A stretch of DNA of 64,000 bases from Sceloporus undulatus (Eukaryota > Chordata > Lepidosauria > Squamata > Phrynosomatidae), in the NCBI RefSeq assembly GCF_019175285.1, contig NC_056523.1, positions 182,428,732-182,492,731 of the forward strand, written 5' to 3'. Position numbers and translations under genes: made by a program. This document shows positions 1-13,070 of this stretch, in pieces. The notes beneath the pieces are model-generated. The model was not told the origin of the DNA. It did not search any database and saw only the letters and a program-made list of their open reading frames with translations. The first letter of the stretch is position 1, and each line of letters starts with the position of its first letter.

Positions 1-1795
1 AGCTTAAGGGCAGTTAACAACAACAGCATCATCAACACACTATTTTTTCACTTTGAACTCTGTTTGCAGGAACTGAAGTAAGCTGAAGACAAAGGGAGAA
101 AATGGGGGGAGGAGAGAGAAATAGGGACATTTTAGAAATTGCTGAAAGAGTGGGACAACAGACAGTCTGGACAGTCCCTGCAATGAGACCTAATATTATG
201 TTTAAATATAACAGAACAGTTGAAGGGTGTGTGATAAGCATGAAAAGGATCAGAGCCATTTATCCTACCTGGAACTGATTGATGGAAAGGTGGGATGTAA
301 AGAGAACTGGAAAATAAATTTTAATGTCAGGTTGGTATATCCTTTATGATGTGCATTAAAATTATTTTTCATTTCATAACTTTTTAGTATTATGTTTAAC
401 TGCATTTTAACACAATGTTGTTTTTATCTGTACTTGTTTCTAACCTTGTGTGAATCATCCTGTATCACAATTCTTTAAAAAAGGCAGGTCATCAAAACAA
501 ACAAATAAATACATTAACAATTAAAGTGGAAGTTTTATGCCCATGATCCTTCTCTGTATGACTGGTGGTGCAGATTTGTAATGAGGAGGGGAGGAGGGAA
601 ACCAGGTTTTCTCTGATTCAAGTCACTGCTTCATCACTTGTACACAGAAAGATCATGGTCCAAGTGAAAATTAGGGCTGGAATTTGGTTTGGGACTTAGG
701 TCTTTGAAAGTGGACTTACATCTGTGGGAAATAAAACTGAGCAGCTTAGCATTCAACAAGGGACTGCTGTTATGTGAACATTGTGCTGTGACCGATGCAC
801 AATGGGACCAATGTGCATCTGGTTAGGGGGTTCCAATGTGCATTGATATAGGCCGATGTGCATTGGGATGCTCTTGCTGGTGTCCTGAAATGCATCTTAA
901 CCATTCATTAAGAAGGTTCCTTAGCACCTCTGCTACATAGCTAAGTATGTGTAAAGTTACACAATGTGGACAGTGATAACGGATTGCATCCCAGTATATA
1001 TCTGTGCTTTTTAATGCCTTTTTTTTTGTTTATGCACACTGAGGAGAGCCTAGTTTCATTTCTCTCTTCTTCAGTGTGAGTATGCATATGCATTTGAGTA
1101 ACCAGATTATGGCAGGTGGTAAATGGAGGTCTGTTTGTACATCTCCAATATCTCCAGCTAATCTTTCCTCTCTATATGTTGCAAATTTCTCAAGCCCCAG
1201 ATCTTTGGTAACTTGAACATCACATAGAGTGGAGAGGGGAGACATCCAACCTGCATAACTATGTGCCTCTGCATAAAAAAATCAGGAAATGGTCTAGGTC
1301 AGGGGATGGGGCCAGATGATATCACAGGAGGATGGGACTTAGAGGGATTGATCCTACTCCTAGAGTTGCCAGATTGAAAACTGGAGAAGGCTATAATGGT
1401 TGTGTGGAAGAAGGACTTTCATTACAGTAGGTATTCCTTGCCAGTCAACAAACAACATTTGCTGAAATTCCTATTAAAGATACAGGTGCTCTTTCCAGTT
1501 TTCACACTAGTGACCCCAATCATTCTCCAATATTGTCTAGCCTATCAAGTTTTTCCAGTTTGTGGGTATATATGGATTAATTTGCCCCATCTTCAGCACC
1601 ACAAAGAATTCATCACCTCAATCATAGAGGGATGGTTGGACTTACGCAAACCTCTTTTATATGCCCTGGTACTTTGCTTCTGTGCACAGAAATGTATATA
1701 CATCCCAGGGGTATGGGGCACCCCCCTCAGTTTGCATAATGCATCCTCTTTCTGGAACACTGGAAGATTGATCATTAAGAAGATTATTTAAATTA

Positions 1796-2290
1796 AGTGC
1801 ACTGGCTTGCAATCTGTTTCAGAGCTCAGTTCAAGGTGCCAGTCTTGACCTGCAAAGCCCTAAACAGCTTAGGAGCAGGATGGCTGAAAATCTGCCTCCT
1901 CCCATATGAACCTGCCCGGAGTATGAGATCCTTAGCAGAGGTCGGGTTGCATCTCCCACCATCCCAAAGGCTAGGTTGTTGAATACACGAGACACGGCAT
2001 TCTCTGTAGTGGCAATGCAACTGCAGAACTTCCTCTGGAGGGAAGTCAGGCTGGCTCCATTCCCACTCCACTCCTGAAAGGCAGCCAAGACTGTTTTGTT
2101 TCATACTGCCTTTCGTCCTTCAAACTAGGGTGACTTTTCTGATTGTTTTAGGTATGACTGTTTTTAAAAACTGTTTTTGAAAAGCTGTGTAGAATGTTTT
2201 TACTTGATTTTTTTCTTGTTTGTATTTAGTGTACATTACCTTGACAGCCCCTGGACAACCGAGAGATGATAAGCAAGTACTCAGATAATA
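1796..2290 (+). mobile_element. L2-type LINE 3' fragment
   Basis: The plus strand resembles the C-terminal end of an L2-clade ORF2 (phrases such as FKVPVLTCKALNSLG and LLPYEPARSMRS), followed by a T-rich 3' tail. It is decayed and 5'-truncated. Confidence 0.65.
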
Positions 2291-2856
2291 AAAATAGAGA
2301 GAAAGAGGCTGTTATACAAGGTAGTCATGTATTTCATGGATCTGGAATAATGAATGACTTTAACATTTAGGAGTTGATGGCACCAGGGTCATACCACACC
2401 ACAGTTGTGCTAGTCTAGGAAACACAAACATACTGGGTTGGAGGTAACCATTATCACAGAGCTCATCAAAAGTGTGATGGTACTGCCAGGATGGGGTCAT
2501 TTTAGGGTTGCCATAATCTATAATGACCCAAATACACACAACGCACACACACCCCTGGAGGTTTTTAAATTTGACAAGTTGACAGAATATGTGCACACTG
2601 CCACAAGTTTTTTTTAAAAGGAGGGGGGAAAGCACCCATTCGGTTGGCTAATGATTGTAGGATATGTCACCTTTGATGAAATCGGAAGTGAATTTGATTG
2701 ACAACAAATGAGGCTCCATTTTAAAGCGGTACTGCAAATGTGAACTTCAGAGGGGCAAATTGGCCCGATCGAAGTAAAGGGTAGTGGGCACTTGTTTCTG
2801 AGCAGATTCGATATGGGGGGACTTGGATCTGCCCAGTTCTATCCAGGGCAAATGGG

Positions 2857-3035
2857 CGAGTGGGAATGGGGACTGGGTGGCCTTGGGCAAAAGTCACACT
2901 CTGTCAGCCTCAGGGGAAAGCAATGGCAAACCTCTTCTGAACAAATCTTGCCAAGAAAGCCCCATAATAGGTTTGCCTTTGGGTCACCATAAGTGGGAAA
3001 TGACTGGAAAGCACACACCAACAAAGATGTGTAAA
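2857..3035 (+). mobile_element. tRNA-derived SINE, 3' part
   Basis: It carries the common body of this family: 'gggtgaccttgggcaagtca'-like, 'caatggcaaacctcttctga' and the 3' part 'ccataagtgggaaatgac' ending in an AC-rich tail. The tRNA-like head is missing or decayed. Confidence 0.75.
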
Positions 3036-3779
3036 AGAAAACAGAGCAGAACAATTTGAAAGTCACTTCATCTATCAATTTTATTTACCTTCAGCTGTTT
3101 TTCCAAGGAGTTCAGCTGCAATTTGTAAGGCTCTCACACTTTTCTCATGCAAGCATTTCCCAGCCACAGACCAGCTTAGCTTCAGATTGACTTAATGATA
3201 TACCTGCAGACTATACCTTTTACTGGTATACTGGTAATTCTGGCTGGAGGATTTGCGATGTTGTTGTCCAAAAAGAAAAAGCACCAGGCTCTTTTCGATT
3301 CTGTGCTTCTCCCCTTTAGGAAACAGAGATTTCACCACTACACAGAAGAGCATTAATTGCAGATTAACATTGCCACTCATCATTAATGCCTGCCTCTTGG
3401 AAGGCTTGTTGTTTTTCATTTTTGTTTTTGGCTGACTAACAAACTAGGTCAGAACATGTCCTGATAGCAAGAGGTCTAACAATATATGTCATCTCTCTAA
3501 GCCAGGAAGGAAGGGGGTAGAGAAAGCTTACAAAGGCATGACGGTTTCTCCTGTTTCATCTCTCATTTCTCCTGCACCTCCTTTAGGACCCATAGCCATG
3601 GTGGTACAAAATGGTGAATGAGTTGTCTTCTCAGAGGGGCAGCTTATTTCTTCACAGAAGCATGCTCAGTAGATGGGACAAAACCCTGCTTGCTTTAGCC
3701 TGGCTTCTGCAAGTGACAACCCATCAATCTAAATATAGTACATCAGCTTGGTATACTAGGCCTATCTGAGGCATGGTTT

Positions 3780-4010
3780 TTTTCAGCCTCAGGGGGTTTT
3801 GGCCTGCAATTGCACCAGATCCCATCTGATCTTGGAAGCTAAGAAGGGCAGCCCTGGTTAGTTCTTGGATGGGAGACCATTATTGTATCCCAAGTGCTGT
3901 AGACTATATTTCAGATGAAAGAACAGGAAAAACTGTGTTTGAATATTTCTTGCTAAAGAAACCCTATACAATTCATGGGGTTGCCATATGTTGACAGGCA
4001 ACATGAAGCT

Positions 4011-4012
<2 letters not shown>
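3780..4012 (+). mobile_element. 5S rRNA-derived SINE
   Basis: The head follows 5S rRNA ('catctgatcttggaagctaa', 'cttggatgggagacc'). It is followed by the SINE body ('tgctgtagactatatttcag') and a tail that runs into a CA microsatellite. It is a SINE, not a 5S gene. Confidence 0.8.

Positions 4013-4013
<1 letters not shown>

Positions 4014-4054
<41 letters not shown>
4014..4054. repeat. (CA)n microsatellite
   Basis: About 20 uninterrupted CA units grown from the tail of the preceding 5S-type SINE. Confidence 0.95.
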
Positions 4055-4058
<4 letters not shown>

Positions 4059-5691
4059 TACACTCCTTGAAATGCCTCCTTCTTTTGAGAGCCTATGGCT
4101 GCTGGGCATCAGATAAGACACAATGTATCCCATACATTCTAATAGTTCACATACGAAAACCAGGACACATATGGCCAAGATGGCAAACATTAATGCGAGA
4201 GAACACAAAAAATAGGAGAGGCATCAGCACTTTGCTTTTGCCTAAACCTTCTGGGAAGTGCACTATCCCACCCCCTTCTTTCCTTGCCCTCTTGCTGAGT
4301 TAATTGACTGTAAACCACTTTTTCCTTTTAACCTCATTGAAGTAAATGGAGAAGGAAGGAGGAAAGTGGGAAGAGGAGAGAGAAAGAGACACTGGGATAT
4401 GGTAAAAGCAGCTGAAAAAGTGGGAAAACAAAGGAGTAATGGGAAGTGTGCCTGTCAAAATGGGACAGTTGGAGGGTATGGACCTATCAAGCTTAATATA
4501 ACATAGCAGCTATGTTTTGAGATCTCAGGCATGTTTTTTCAACCTCTGGGTGTTCTGGCCTACAGTAGCACTGGCTGACCTCCCTGGAATGCCTCCTTTG
4601 TGTGACAGCACCAGACAAGCTACAATATATGGCCACATGTGTGTTCATTACAGCAGTATGGTATTTTTCATGAAGAACTGTTCATATACTTAGTAGCTTC
4701 AAATGCTTGTATTATTTTATTGAACAAACAATACGTTATCTCTCAATTTAAAATCCCCTACTTCTTCCTCTTTCCTGTTTAATCTTCACTTCCTGCCTGA
4801 AAGTTTCCTTCTCTTCCTTTACATCCTTCACCACACTTATAGAGGGATCATAAATTGTTCAAGCGTAGATTAGATCTTGTGGAACGCAGGGATCAAACAT
4901 TTCCAGACAGAGGGATAAAAGTGTGCAAAATCTGGGCATGTTAATTTGACCTCTGGAGGGGAATGAATTAAATGCCTGTCATTCAGTGCCTGTCAACCAG
5001 TCAGTCGTGGCATTATAAATAAATATAGGTTTGTGGGCAGTGCAGAGGAAGAGTCCAGTAGTTTTTGGCAATGGTCAACTATTGCTTGCAGTTATGGAAA
5101 ATGAAAGTGAATACTTTTTTTGCTTTCCAGCCACTGTGGGACCTACTGGTAGTCAATGGCCCATGCATATAGGTATATGCAGCAGGGATCAGCCACAGCA
5201 TCCTGCCCTGGGTACACATAATGGCATATCTTCCAGCATTTCACAGATGAAAACCAGCACACAGGTTGCTAAGCAACACCTGAATATGGTCAAAATGGCA
5301 AAAGATATTAATGAGGACGAAAACTGAAACCAGGAGTGTTACCACTGCTGTGGTAGTTGGCTTTCACGGGAAGGGCAAGATTTGACCCTTCCCTCCTCTC
5401 TTCTCCACACTGTTGAATTAACTGAATGCAGTGCACTTTTGCAATGTGATCTTGGTTTGAAAGAACTGAGGCAGACATCCAGGAGACCATTCGGCAAAAT
5501 GAGGACTCTCACAAACTCACCAGACTGGCTTAGGCTGATCATATTTTGCAATAAGTAAAATAATACATGTGACCTCTTTCACTGTGGAATGTGATAAGCC
5601 TAAGCCACATTAAGGCAGTGGCAGCTGGTGGCTCCTATGTCAGGTGGGGTGGGGAGGCAGTGATTCTACACCAGGTTTTAATTCACACATT

Positions 5692-5765
5692 AAAGAAGCT
5701 GTCCGTGGTGCTAAATCATACCCTCCAAATACATTCAGCACCTTGGACAGCTCTTTTAATATGAT
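5692..5765. repeat. short foldback repeat
   Basis: The arms 'attaaagaagctgtccgtgg' and 'ccttggacagctcttttaat' face each other about 30 bp apart. Related sequence ('taaaggagctatccaa') recurs near 35080, 41650 and 59572, so this is a dispersed MITE remnant. Confidence 0.5.
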
Positions 5766-6426
5766 CCAAAGCCTGGAGAAGATTCATCCTGATAAGGGAG
5801 CCACCTGCCACCATTGTTTATAGAAGAGGAGAGTTGTAGGAACATTATGTTCAGAAGTCCAAATTCGTGATCTGCAGTACTGACTTAGCACCCTCTGTTT
5901 ACATCCACAGTTTGCTTCGATAGCCTGCAACTATGTTCATCAAAAATGTGCCATCTGGACTCATGATTCAGGAAAAGCGTCCCTGGTTTAAAGAATATTG
6001 TTCCAGCCCATTGCTGAAAACATGCATAATAAATAGAACATGGCATTCTCCTGCCACTTCCTCCATTTGCAGTACAGTGTAACTGGGTCCTGCAATGATC
6101 TCTCATGGAGAGATTTTTCAATTATTGATGGAAATTCATTTTAAGATGCCATTTGGAAAATCGGAGCACTGCACTCCCCCCACCCTCACTCCCACCCCTT
6201 GGATCAAGCTTTGACTCTTTCAGCTTCACCAACAGACCACAGTAGCACAGCTTCATCACAGGATACAGCTTTGGAAGGGCCCCAGACAGAGAAATGGTAT
6301 AGCTACTGAGCCAGTAAGCTCACAGGGGCCATGCAGTTCTAATCTCGTCTCATCATTCATTTATGTATCGAGTAACTGTCTCTGCTCATTGTAACTGACT
6401 AGTAAGATTATCTTATTCTGCATGGT

Positions 6427-6625
6427 GGGGTTCAGTGTGGTGTAGTGGTTTGAACATTGGACTATGATTCTGGAGAGCAGGGTTCAAATTCCTGTTTGGC
6501 TGTGGAAACCCACTGGGTGATCTTGAGCAAGTCACATACAGTCAGCCTCAGAAAACCTAGCGATAGGTTCACCATAAGGTCATTATAAGTCAGAAATGAC
6601 TTGAAGGCACACAACAACAAAAAAT
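6427..6625 (+). mobile_element. tRNA-derived SINE
   Basis: The tRNA-like head 'gtgtggtgtagtggtttgaa' with a B-box-like 'gggttcaaattcc' leads into the family body. The 3' end is 'cagaaatgacttgaaggcac' followed by ACAACAACAA. Confidence 0.85.
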
Positions 6626-7061
6626 TCTGCAGGGCAGTGATGGAAATCATATAGCCCTCCAGATGCTGTTAAACTGTAATCTCTCGCTTTCATAGCCAAT
6701 GATGAGGAATTCTGAAAGTCGTAGTCCAACCACATTCTTATTTATTATTATCAACATTTATTTATAGAGTGCTGTAAAATTTACACAGCACTTTGCATAG
6801 TAGGAATCAAAATACAATAAAATAACAACAATAGATAATGAAAAACCTGCCACAAAGCATACAATCTAAAACATAAATGCACAAAATTAAAACATCTCTA
6901 AAATAATACAGCAAGTATACAATGAACACATAAGCATCACGACAGATTAACAACTTGGCCTTAAAATTGGCCAAGGAAGTGAAAGTTCTTAATAGAGTGG
7001 GGAGGAGATTTCACATCTGAAGAGCTCCATTATTTGTATGCCTGCTATGGTAAATTATGGA

Positions 7062-7275
7062 GCCCTGGTGGAGCAGTGGTTAAATGCAAGCACTGCAGCC
7101 ACAAGGTTGTGAGTTCGATCACAGGAGACTCCAAGGTTGACTCAGCCTTCCATCCTTTCATACATTTGTAAAATGAGTACCCAGCTTGTTGGGGGGGCAA
7201 TTAGTTTACAGACTGTAAACCACTTAAAGAGTGCTGAGTTCACTGATAAGTGGTATAGAAATGTACATGCCATTG
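7062..7275 (+). mobile_element. tRNA-derived SINE with L2-like tail
   Basis: The head 'gagccctggtggagcagtgg' and body 'aaaatgagtacccagcttgt' are followed by an L2-like 3' end (tgtaaaccacttaaagagtg...gtggtatagaaatg). This is a second SINE family; other copies lie at 17606 and 46815. Confidence 0.75.
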
Positions 7276-8364
7276 CTATTGCATTAGTGTTGCATGTAGG
7301 GCAGCCACCCACTCATTTTGCTTGACTGAAGGCAAGAATAAGTCCCCACTCCACCCCCAGTTCCACATAGAGAAGCAACCTGGCTTTCCTGTTGCATACC
7401 CTACATAGATGAAAACTGGGACACATGTGGCCAAACACATCAAAGTGTGGTAAAGATGGCAAAAGTTGTTAATGAAAGGGAACAGACAAGCTAGGAGAAG
7501 CTTCAGCAGTTTGCTTTTGTCTGAGCCTCCTGGAAAGATTTTGCCCTCTCCACTCCTCCCCCCATTCTGTAAATTCAGAGCAAACTACTTTTGCACTTTG
7601 AACTCAGTTTGCAGCAACTGAAATAAGTTGAAGACAAAGGCAAAAGGTGGAAAGAAGACAGAGAAACTGCGGCATTTAAAAAGCAGTTGAAAAATTAGGA
7701 CAACAGAGGATTAATCGGGACTGCCATGCCAAACTGGGACAGTTGGAGACTATGCTTGCACTGTTTAAAGCACAGCATCCTCTACCTTCTCTGAGGGCAG
7801 CACTCTAATGTAAGCGATGCAGGAGAAACATGTAGCTTTGTCTTCAGGGGAAATGGCTGACAGACTCAGGAAAATGGAGCTGTCCCACCTGCACCAATTT
7901 TCTGAAGCTAGTGCCTTGCTCTACCTTATGGCAGAGGTGGCCTTGTTTACAACTCTGTGCCCTGGTCATGTTTATTGAAAGATGCTTATTTTCATTACCT
8001 TCATTCTCATTTTGGGAATATGTCCAGGCCTTGGTGGTACAGAATGCCAGGAGTTCTGTTGTTGGCAGTAGCAAAAGCATCATGCAGCTGCCTGCTTAGA
8101 TTAGCCCTCTTTCCATTCTCTTCCTCATCTGCTGACAGAGAGTAATGTGGCCATAAACACTATCCCAATCTCCTATAGGATCACTAATGTTGGGCCCAGA
8201 TTCCTTCTGATATAATTTCCTGAAAATCTTATTAAGCCCTGCGTGAACAAGACCTATCTGTATCCCATCACTATCCCAAAAAGTGTTAAAAAATGAGTAG
8301 AATCAGTTGACATTGGTTTTAATTGGCCTCCATGGCTGCCTCTTGAATGGCCCCAAATAACCAA

Positions 8365-8575
8365 GTATGTAGCCACACTGTAGAAATAAAGCAATTTGAC
8401 ACCACTTTATCTGCCATGACTCTACCTTATGGAATCCAGGGATTTATAGTTTGGTGTGGTATTCAGCCTGGTCTGTCAGTGAGCTCTAGGGCCTCACGAA
8501 ACTACAAATCCCAGGATTCCACAGAATAGTTAAAGTGGTGACAAACAGCTTTATTTCAGAACTGTGGCAAAACTC
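8365..8575. mobile_element. Palindromic MITE, family 1
   Basis: The left arm 'ctgtagaaataaagcaattt' is mirrored by 'agctttatttcagaactgtg'. The inner arms carry 'tttatagtttggtgtgg' and 'ctacaaatcccaggattcc'. Several copies occur in the window. Confidence 0.7.
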
Positions 8576-9837
8576 CAAGTTTATTTCAGTGTGATGTAAA
8601 GCTTCATCATTTGCTTTCCAGGCTCAGAGCTTGAAAAGAGGACTTTTTTGGATTCTAACTCTCCGAAACCTCAGCCAATAGAGCTAGTTGCTATAATGAC
8701 TGGGAGCTATAATCCACAATAGTAGCATTCCAAAGGTTGGAGAGTTACAGGAAATTCTTTTTGGCTCAGGTGGCAGCACTACTTTAGCCTTCAAACATCT
8801 GGTGACACTCCTTCCTCCCCTCCTGTTTTTGTCCTAAGGAAAATATTATTTTCCATGGAGATCAGGGAACTTGCGTCTTCTTGATCATGCCAGGTTCTTG
8901 TCAGGGTGAGGAGGAGGGGGAAGGTGTCAAAGCTGAAGTTTATGGAAAAAGAACCTTGGATTCCTCTGCACTTATTCAAAACCATGGACACAGCTGATAG
9001 TTTTGTTGGCCTCGGTCCTATAATGCATGGAAACACCTCTTTCAGTCAAGCCATAAATTGTTTTTTCAGCCAGAAATTCCAAGAAATGGCTTGGTAATAA
9101 AAGGAATATCTCTTGGGGTTTGGAGTGTTTTTCTTTTGTCATTATCTACATATTGTCTTCCATGGCTCAGCACATGGTGCAAGTGGGACATGCTTGACTT
9201 TTAACAGTGGCAGAACAGGCAGAAATCAGCAGGCATCCATGGAGATACAGCAATAATATGTGTGTCACAGTGACCTGGATGAAACATTTTTCCATTATTG
9301 TTTCCTGATTTGTCACGGAGGAGGAATGTTTTTGTATAGGCATGGCCTGAAGGAGTGAAGCACTAGTACTCATTGATTAACACTATCATTTCACCTGCCA
9401 CATGCTTCAAGTTTCCCTGTTCCCTCTGAGCTTTTTTGAAATCCTTGGAGAGTGGGGGATGGACTGTCCCAGCAACAATATGTCATTGGAGATTATCAGA
9501 CGACAAAACAGGATGACCAGGACACTCCCAAACTTATTGAGTGATTGCAGGAAGATTATCAGATGATGTCCTGTGGCATTGGTCTCATCCCGTCCTTCTC
9601 CCCTCAGTGAAGTGGAATGGCCCTGTAACTTTGGCAGTTCTCTATTAATCCTCTTGTGTCCAGTGATGTAGTGCTAGATTTTGAACTGTAGGTGCAGGTG
9701 CTCATCACCATTAGTCCTGTTCCTATTTTCAGGTGAGTCCATTGTTTTGGATCCAGAACAGGTCTTTTGTACAGTGAATAGGCCTTAAACAACACATACA
9801 AGATTAAAGCATCTTCAAGCACCTTGCATTGCAGGAA

Positions 9838-10285
9838 TAAGCATGGTGTAGTGGTCTAAATGTTGGACTAGGGTCTAATCTGCACTGCAGAAATAATGTG
9901 GTTTGACACTACTTTAACTTCCATGACTCAGTGCTGTGGAATCCTGGGACTTGTAGTTTGTTGTGGCACCAAAGCTCTGACAGAGAAGGCTAAATAACTC
10001 AAAAAAACTACAAATCCCAGGATTCCATAGTACTGAGCCATGGCAGTTAAAGCAATGTTAAATTTCATTATTTCTGCAGTGCAGATTAGACCTAGGACTC
10101 TGAGAGGCAAGGGTTTGAACCCCTGCTCAGTCATGGAAATCTGCTAGGTGACCCTAGGTAGATCACACTCTCTCAGTCTAGCAGGAAGGCAATGACAACC
10201 CTTCTCTGAATACATCTTGCCAAGAAAAGTGAATGTCTCAATAAGGCAGAGTTGACTTGAATACATGCAACAACAAACAACCAAT
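9838..10285 (+). mobile_element. tRNA-derived SINE split by a MITE
   Basis: The SINE head (9838-9871, 'ggtgtagtggtctaaatg') and body (10093-10285, 'gggtttgaacccctgctcag' to a CAACAACAA tail) are separated by a family-1 MITE. The MITE must therefore be younger than this SINE copy. Confidence 0.8.
9872..10092. mobile_element. Palindromic MITE, family 1, best-preserved copy
   Basis: The terminal inverted repeats GGTCTAATCTGCACTGCAGA and TCTGCAGTGCAGATTAGACC match perfectly. The element is flanked by TAG on both sides (9869-9871 and 10093-10095), a 3-bp target duplication that fits PIF/Harbinger-type transposition. The superfamily call is an inference. Confidence 0.8.
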
Positions 10286-11390
10286 TTCATATAATGGTAC
10301 ACTATTGCTGGGAAACAACATATTTTCATCTCCATCTATCTTCTTAGTCGGTCACAGTGCTCCATTCCTGTGTACAATGCCTCCACTACTCCACTGGTTG
10401 TGTTCAAACTTCATCTAGTCTAACAACAATAGTTACCAACATAGGCCAATGCATGGACACACAGGTATAGGTTGCACTTTGCAGTTTCTTTTTGCCACAC
10501 TATGATGAACCTTATGCCAAGGTTAAAGCTGAGATCCTATGAAACTGGGAGGAAACCCCACCAAACACATTGAGACGTACTTTCCAGTTAACATTTAGTT
10601 GATAGCTCTGCCATGAGAATGAATTGTGTGGCCCAGAGCAGTAAATTTCCTAGTTTATCTTTCACTCAAGCTAACAAATTCCCTGAGTGGCCACTATCTC
10701 TCAACCACAGACCCACTCACCTTCCTTTGTTAACGGAAACTGACCTAGCCTACAGGGAGTTTGCAAAGATGTGTCACTGGGTTCAGCACTTGGGCAAAGT
10801 GTAATAGACATAGAAGGTAATGTTCAGCTCATTCACAAAATACATTTCTGTCTCATTCACATGTACAACTAACATATGAGATGAATCTCTATTATTCCAA
10901 TTTTACAGGTAGAGAATTGAGACTGAATGTGACCTGCACATGGCCAGTTGTGAAAGCCATGAGACAAGGGAAACATCAGTTCAAATCTCTGAGTCTAAGG
11001 AAATCAGTCTTTTTCAGTCATTACTAATACTCTGGGCAAGGTGATACACCCTTCAACCACCCCTGCCTTAAAGCAATAGCTGTACACACAGTTTCACTTG
11101 CTTCATTTTGGAAGAATAGAAATACAGAAGCATGAGACTAGAAGTGGGCAATCCAGTATCTCTGAAATACTGTGAACAATCAGACCCACAATACCCAACT
11201 AGCAACATGGATGGTCAGAGATTATGGGAATTGTATTCCGAAACATCAAGAAGTTGCCAGCATGCCTACACCTTCTATTTGGCCTTCTAGATAAGCATTA
11301 TCACTAGACTAGAAGCAACAGGTGGGAGTTGAGATGTGTGGCTATTCAGATGTTGTTGGGCTACAACTCCTAACTGACTTGGGACCTTAT

Positions 11391-11749
11391 CACGCTCAGA
11401 ATTTAAACGTTCTGGGGATGGAGGAGGACGCTCGTGTGCACGCATGTTCAGCAGAAAACGGAGTTTACCGCACACGAAACATCCTCCAAGAGGCCGTTCC
11501 ATCCCCCGGTGCGCACCCGTTCGCATCCAGTCCTGACCGGCACAATTTTTTGCTGATGGAAGGTAATCTGTCAGGAAAAATCACGGCCGTCAGGACTGGA
11601 TGCGACGGGTGCGCGCCAGGGATGGAACGGGCCTCTTGGAGGATGTCTTCTGTGTGCGGTAAACTCCATTTTCTGCTGAACGCGCACGCACATGAGCGTC
11701 CTCCTTCCAGTCCCCAGAACATTTAAAATTCTGAGTGCGATAAGGTCCC
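11391..11749. mobile_element. CpG-rich foldback MITE
   Basis: The ends GGGACCTTATCACGCTCAGA and CTGAGTGCGATAAGGTCCC are inverted copies, and the two halves pair along most of the 359 bp. CpG content is high compared with the flanks. The open frames across it are by-products of the palindrome. Confidence 0.75.
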
Positions 11750-12866
11750 TAGTTACTTCAATGGTGAGCAATGTTGGGGTTGCACCTGGTGGACCATCTA
11801 TTCCCTATCCCTTTCCTTGGACTTCTGGTTCTTTCAGCCCTGTCTGGAAATTCTGGGGAATAAACCTGGATTTTTTCTGCATGCTCAGAGCTATGCACCT
11901 TTCAAGAAAAAAGCATTTAGCAAGAGCTAGAAAATGTATAGAAAAAAGCTTCTATTTAAAAAGAAGAAGGAGAAGGAGAGAGTGCCAGGCAGAGAAACCA
12001 ATACATGGGGACCTTTCCCTGACTGCCATCACTCAACACCTCATTAAGCTTTCCTTTACTGGGGTGGGTGAGCACCGGATGTGGGCCACTGTTTGAAGCT
12101 TTGACAAGAAAAGGAAAGAAGAAAAAAAGTTCCACTGAATACGAAAGTTTCCTCTTGAAAACAGACCAGCTTCCTCCATTCTCTGCTGACGCAGATATGG
12201 TGAGGCTAGGAAGGGGGTGGGGAGGGTTTGGCCAGGGTGCTGCTGGCTAGTGTCCTGTTGAGTTGCCAGGATGGATGGGTCTGCTTCATACAGGGATGTC
12301 AACTCTGCAGGTGGGTCTTCCTAGGACCCTGTATGCAAAAATTCCAAGAATTAGGTAAGTAGCTATACCCAAAAAGTCAAGACTTGTATATCTTAGGCAC
12401 CTTTGACTGTTAGTGTTTGTGTGTGTAGGGGTCTGCTTAACTTGATAGCTCAGTTAGTGATGTGTGGAGGAGGTGTGGATTCATGTCTAGAGGACAGTGA
12501 GAAGGCAGCAGCTCTGGGGCAGAAGTGGGTGGAACTGGGGAAGGGATGAGCAGGCTGCAGGTTGGTGGGGTCTCTTTATGGGGGTGTGTGAGAGCTTTTT
12601 AAAAATAGAACCAAGATCTACCAAGCAAAACCAGATACAAAATACTGGCATATATCATGCTGAGAATTAAGGAACAAAGTACTTCTGAGCACATGCTTAA
12701 CCACAAGAATTTGTGCTCAGTACCAGAACCAAGGTTACAAATCCTTCCAAACTCAAATCCACTCCCTCGCCACCTGTTATTCTTTTTCCAGCAAATTTTG
12801 TTTTGTTTCAGATGAGTACGTGGGTGGATTTTTTTTCCTGACAGTTGGAAGTCAGAAAAATCTTTG

Positions 12867-13070
12867 TTGTCGTTGTTGTTGCTATGTGCCTTCAAGTTGT
12901 CTCTGACTTGTGGTGACTCTAAGGTGAACCTTAGGGTTTTTCTTGGCAAATTTCATCAGAGGGGGTTTGCTATTGCCATCAAGAGTGAGACTTGCTCAAG
13001 GTCACCCAGTAGGTTTACATGGCTAAGCTGGGATTTAAACTCTCCAGAGTCAGAGTCCAACCACTACAAA
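12867..13070 (-). mobile_element. tRNA-derived SINE
   Basis: Reverse-strand copy: it begins on the + strand with a GTTGTTGTTG tail complement, then 'gtgccttcaagttgtctctg', and ends near the head complement around 13070. Confidence 0.75.

Noticed and set aside
3810-3900. 5S rRNA gene (also at 19840, 32670 and 50060)
   Set aside because: Only the 5S-like head is present, joined to a common SINE body; the internal promoter is degraded and no terminator follows at the right place.
4067-4303. ORFs in the 4.0-4.5 kb region as coding exons
   Set aside because: No recognisable motif, no splice sites in matching phase, and they overlap microsatellite and repeat sequence.
6440-6510. tRNA gene
   Set aside because: The A/B-box-like sequences are heads of a dispersed SINE; no cloverleaf with paired acceptor stem can be formed.
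11322-11726. ORFs of 85-134 codons on both strands
   Set aside because: They fall on a CpG-rich palindromic MITE; the mirrored sequence gives mirrored open frames without a protein signature.
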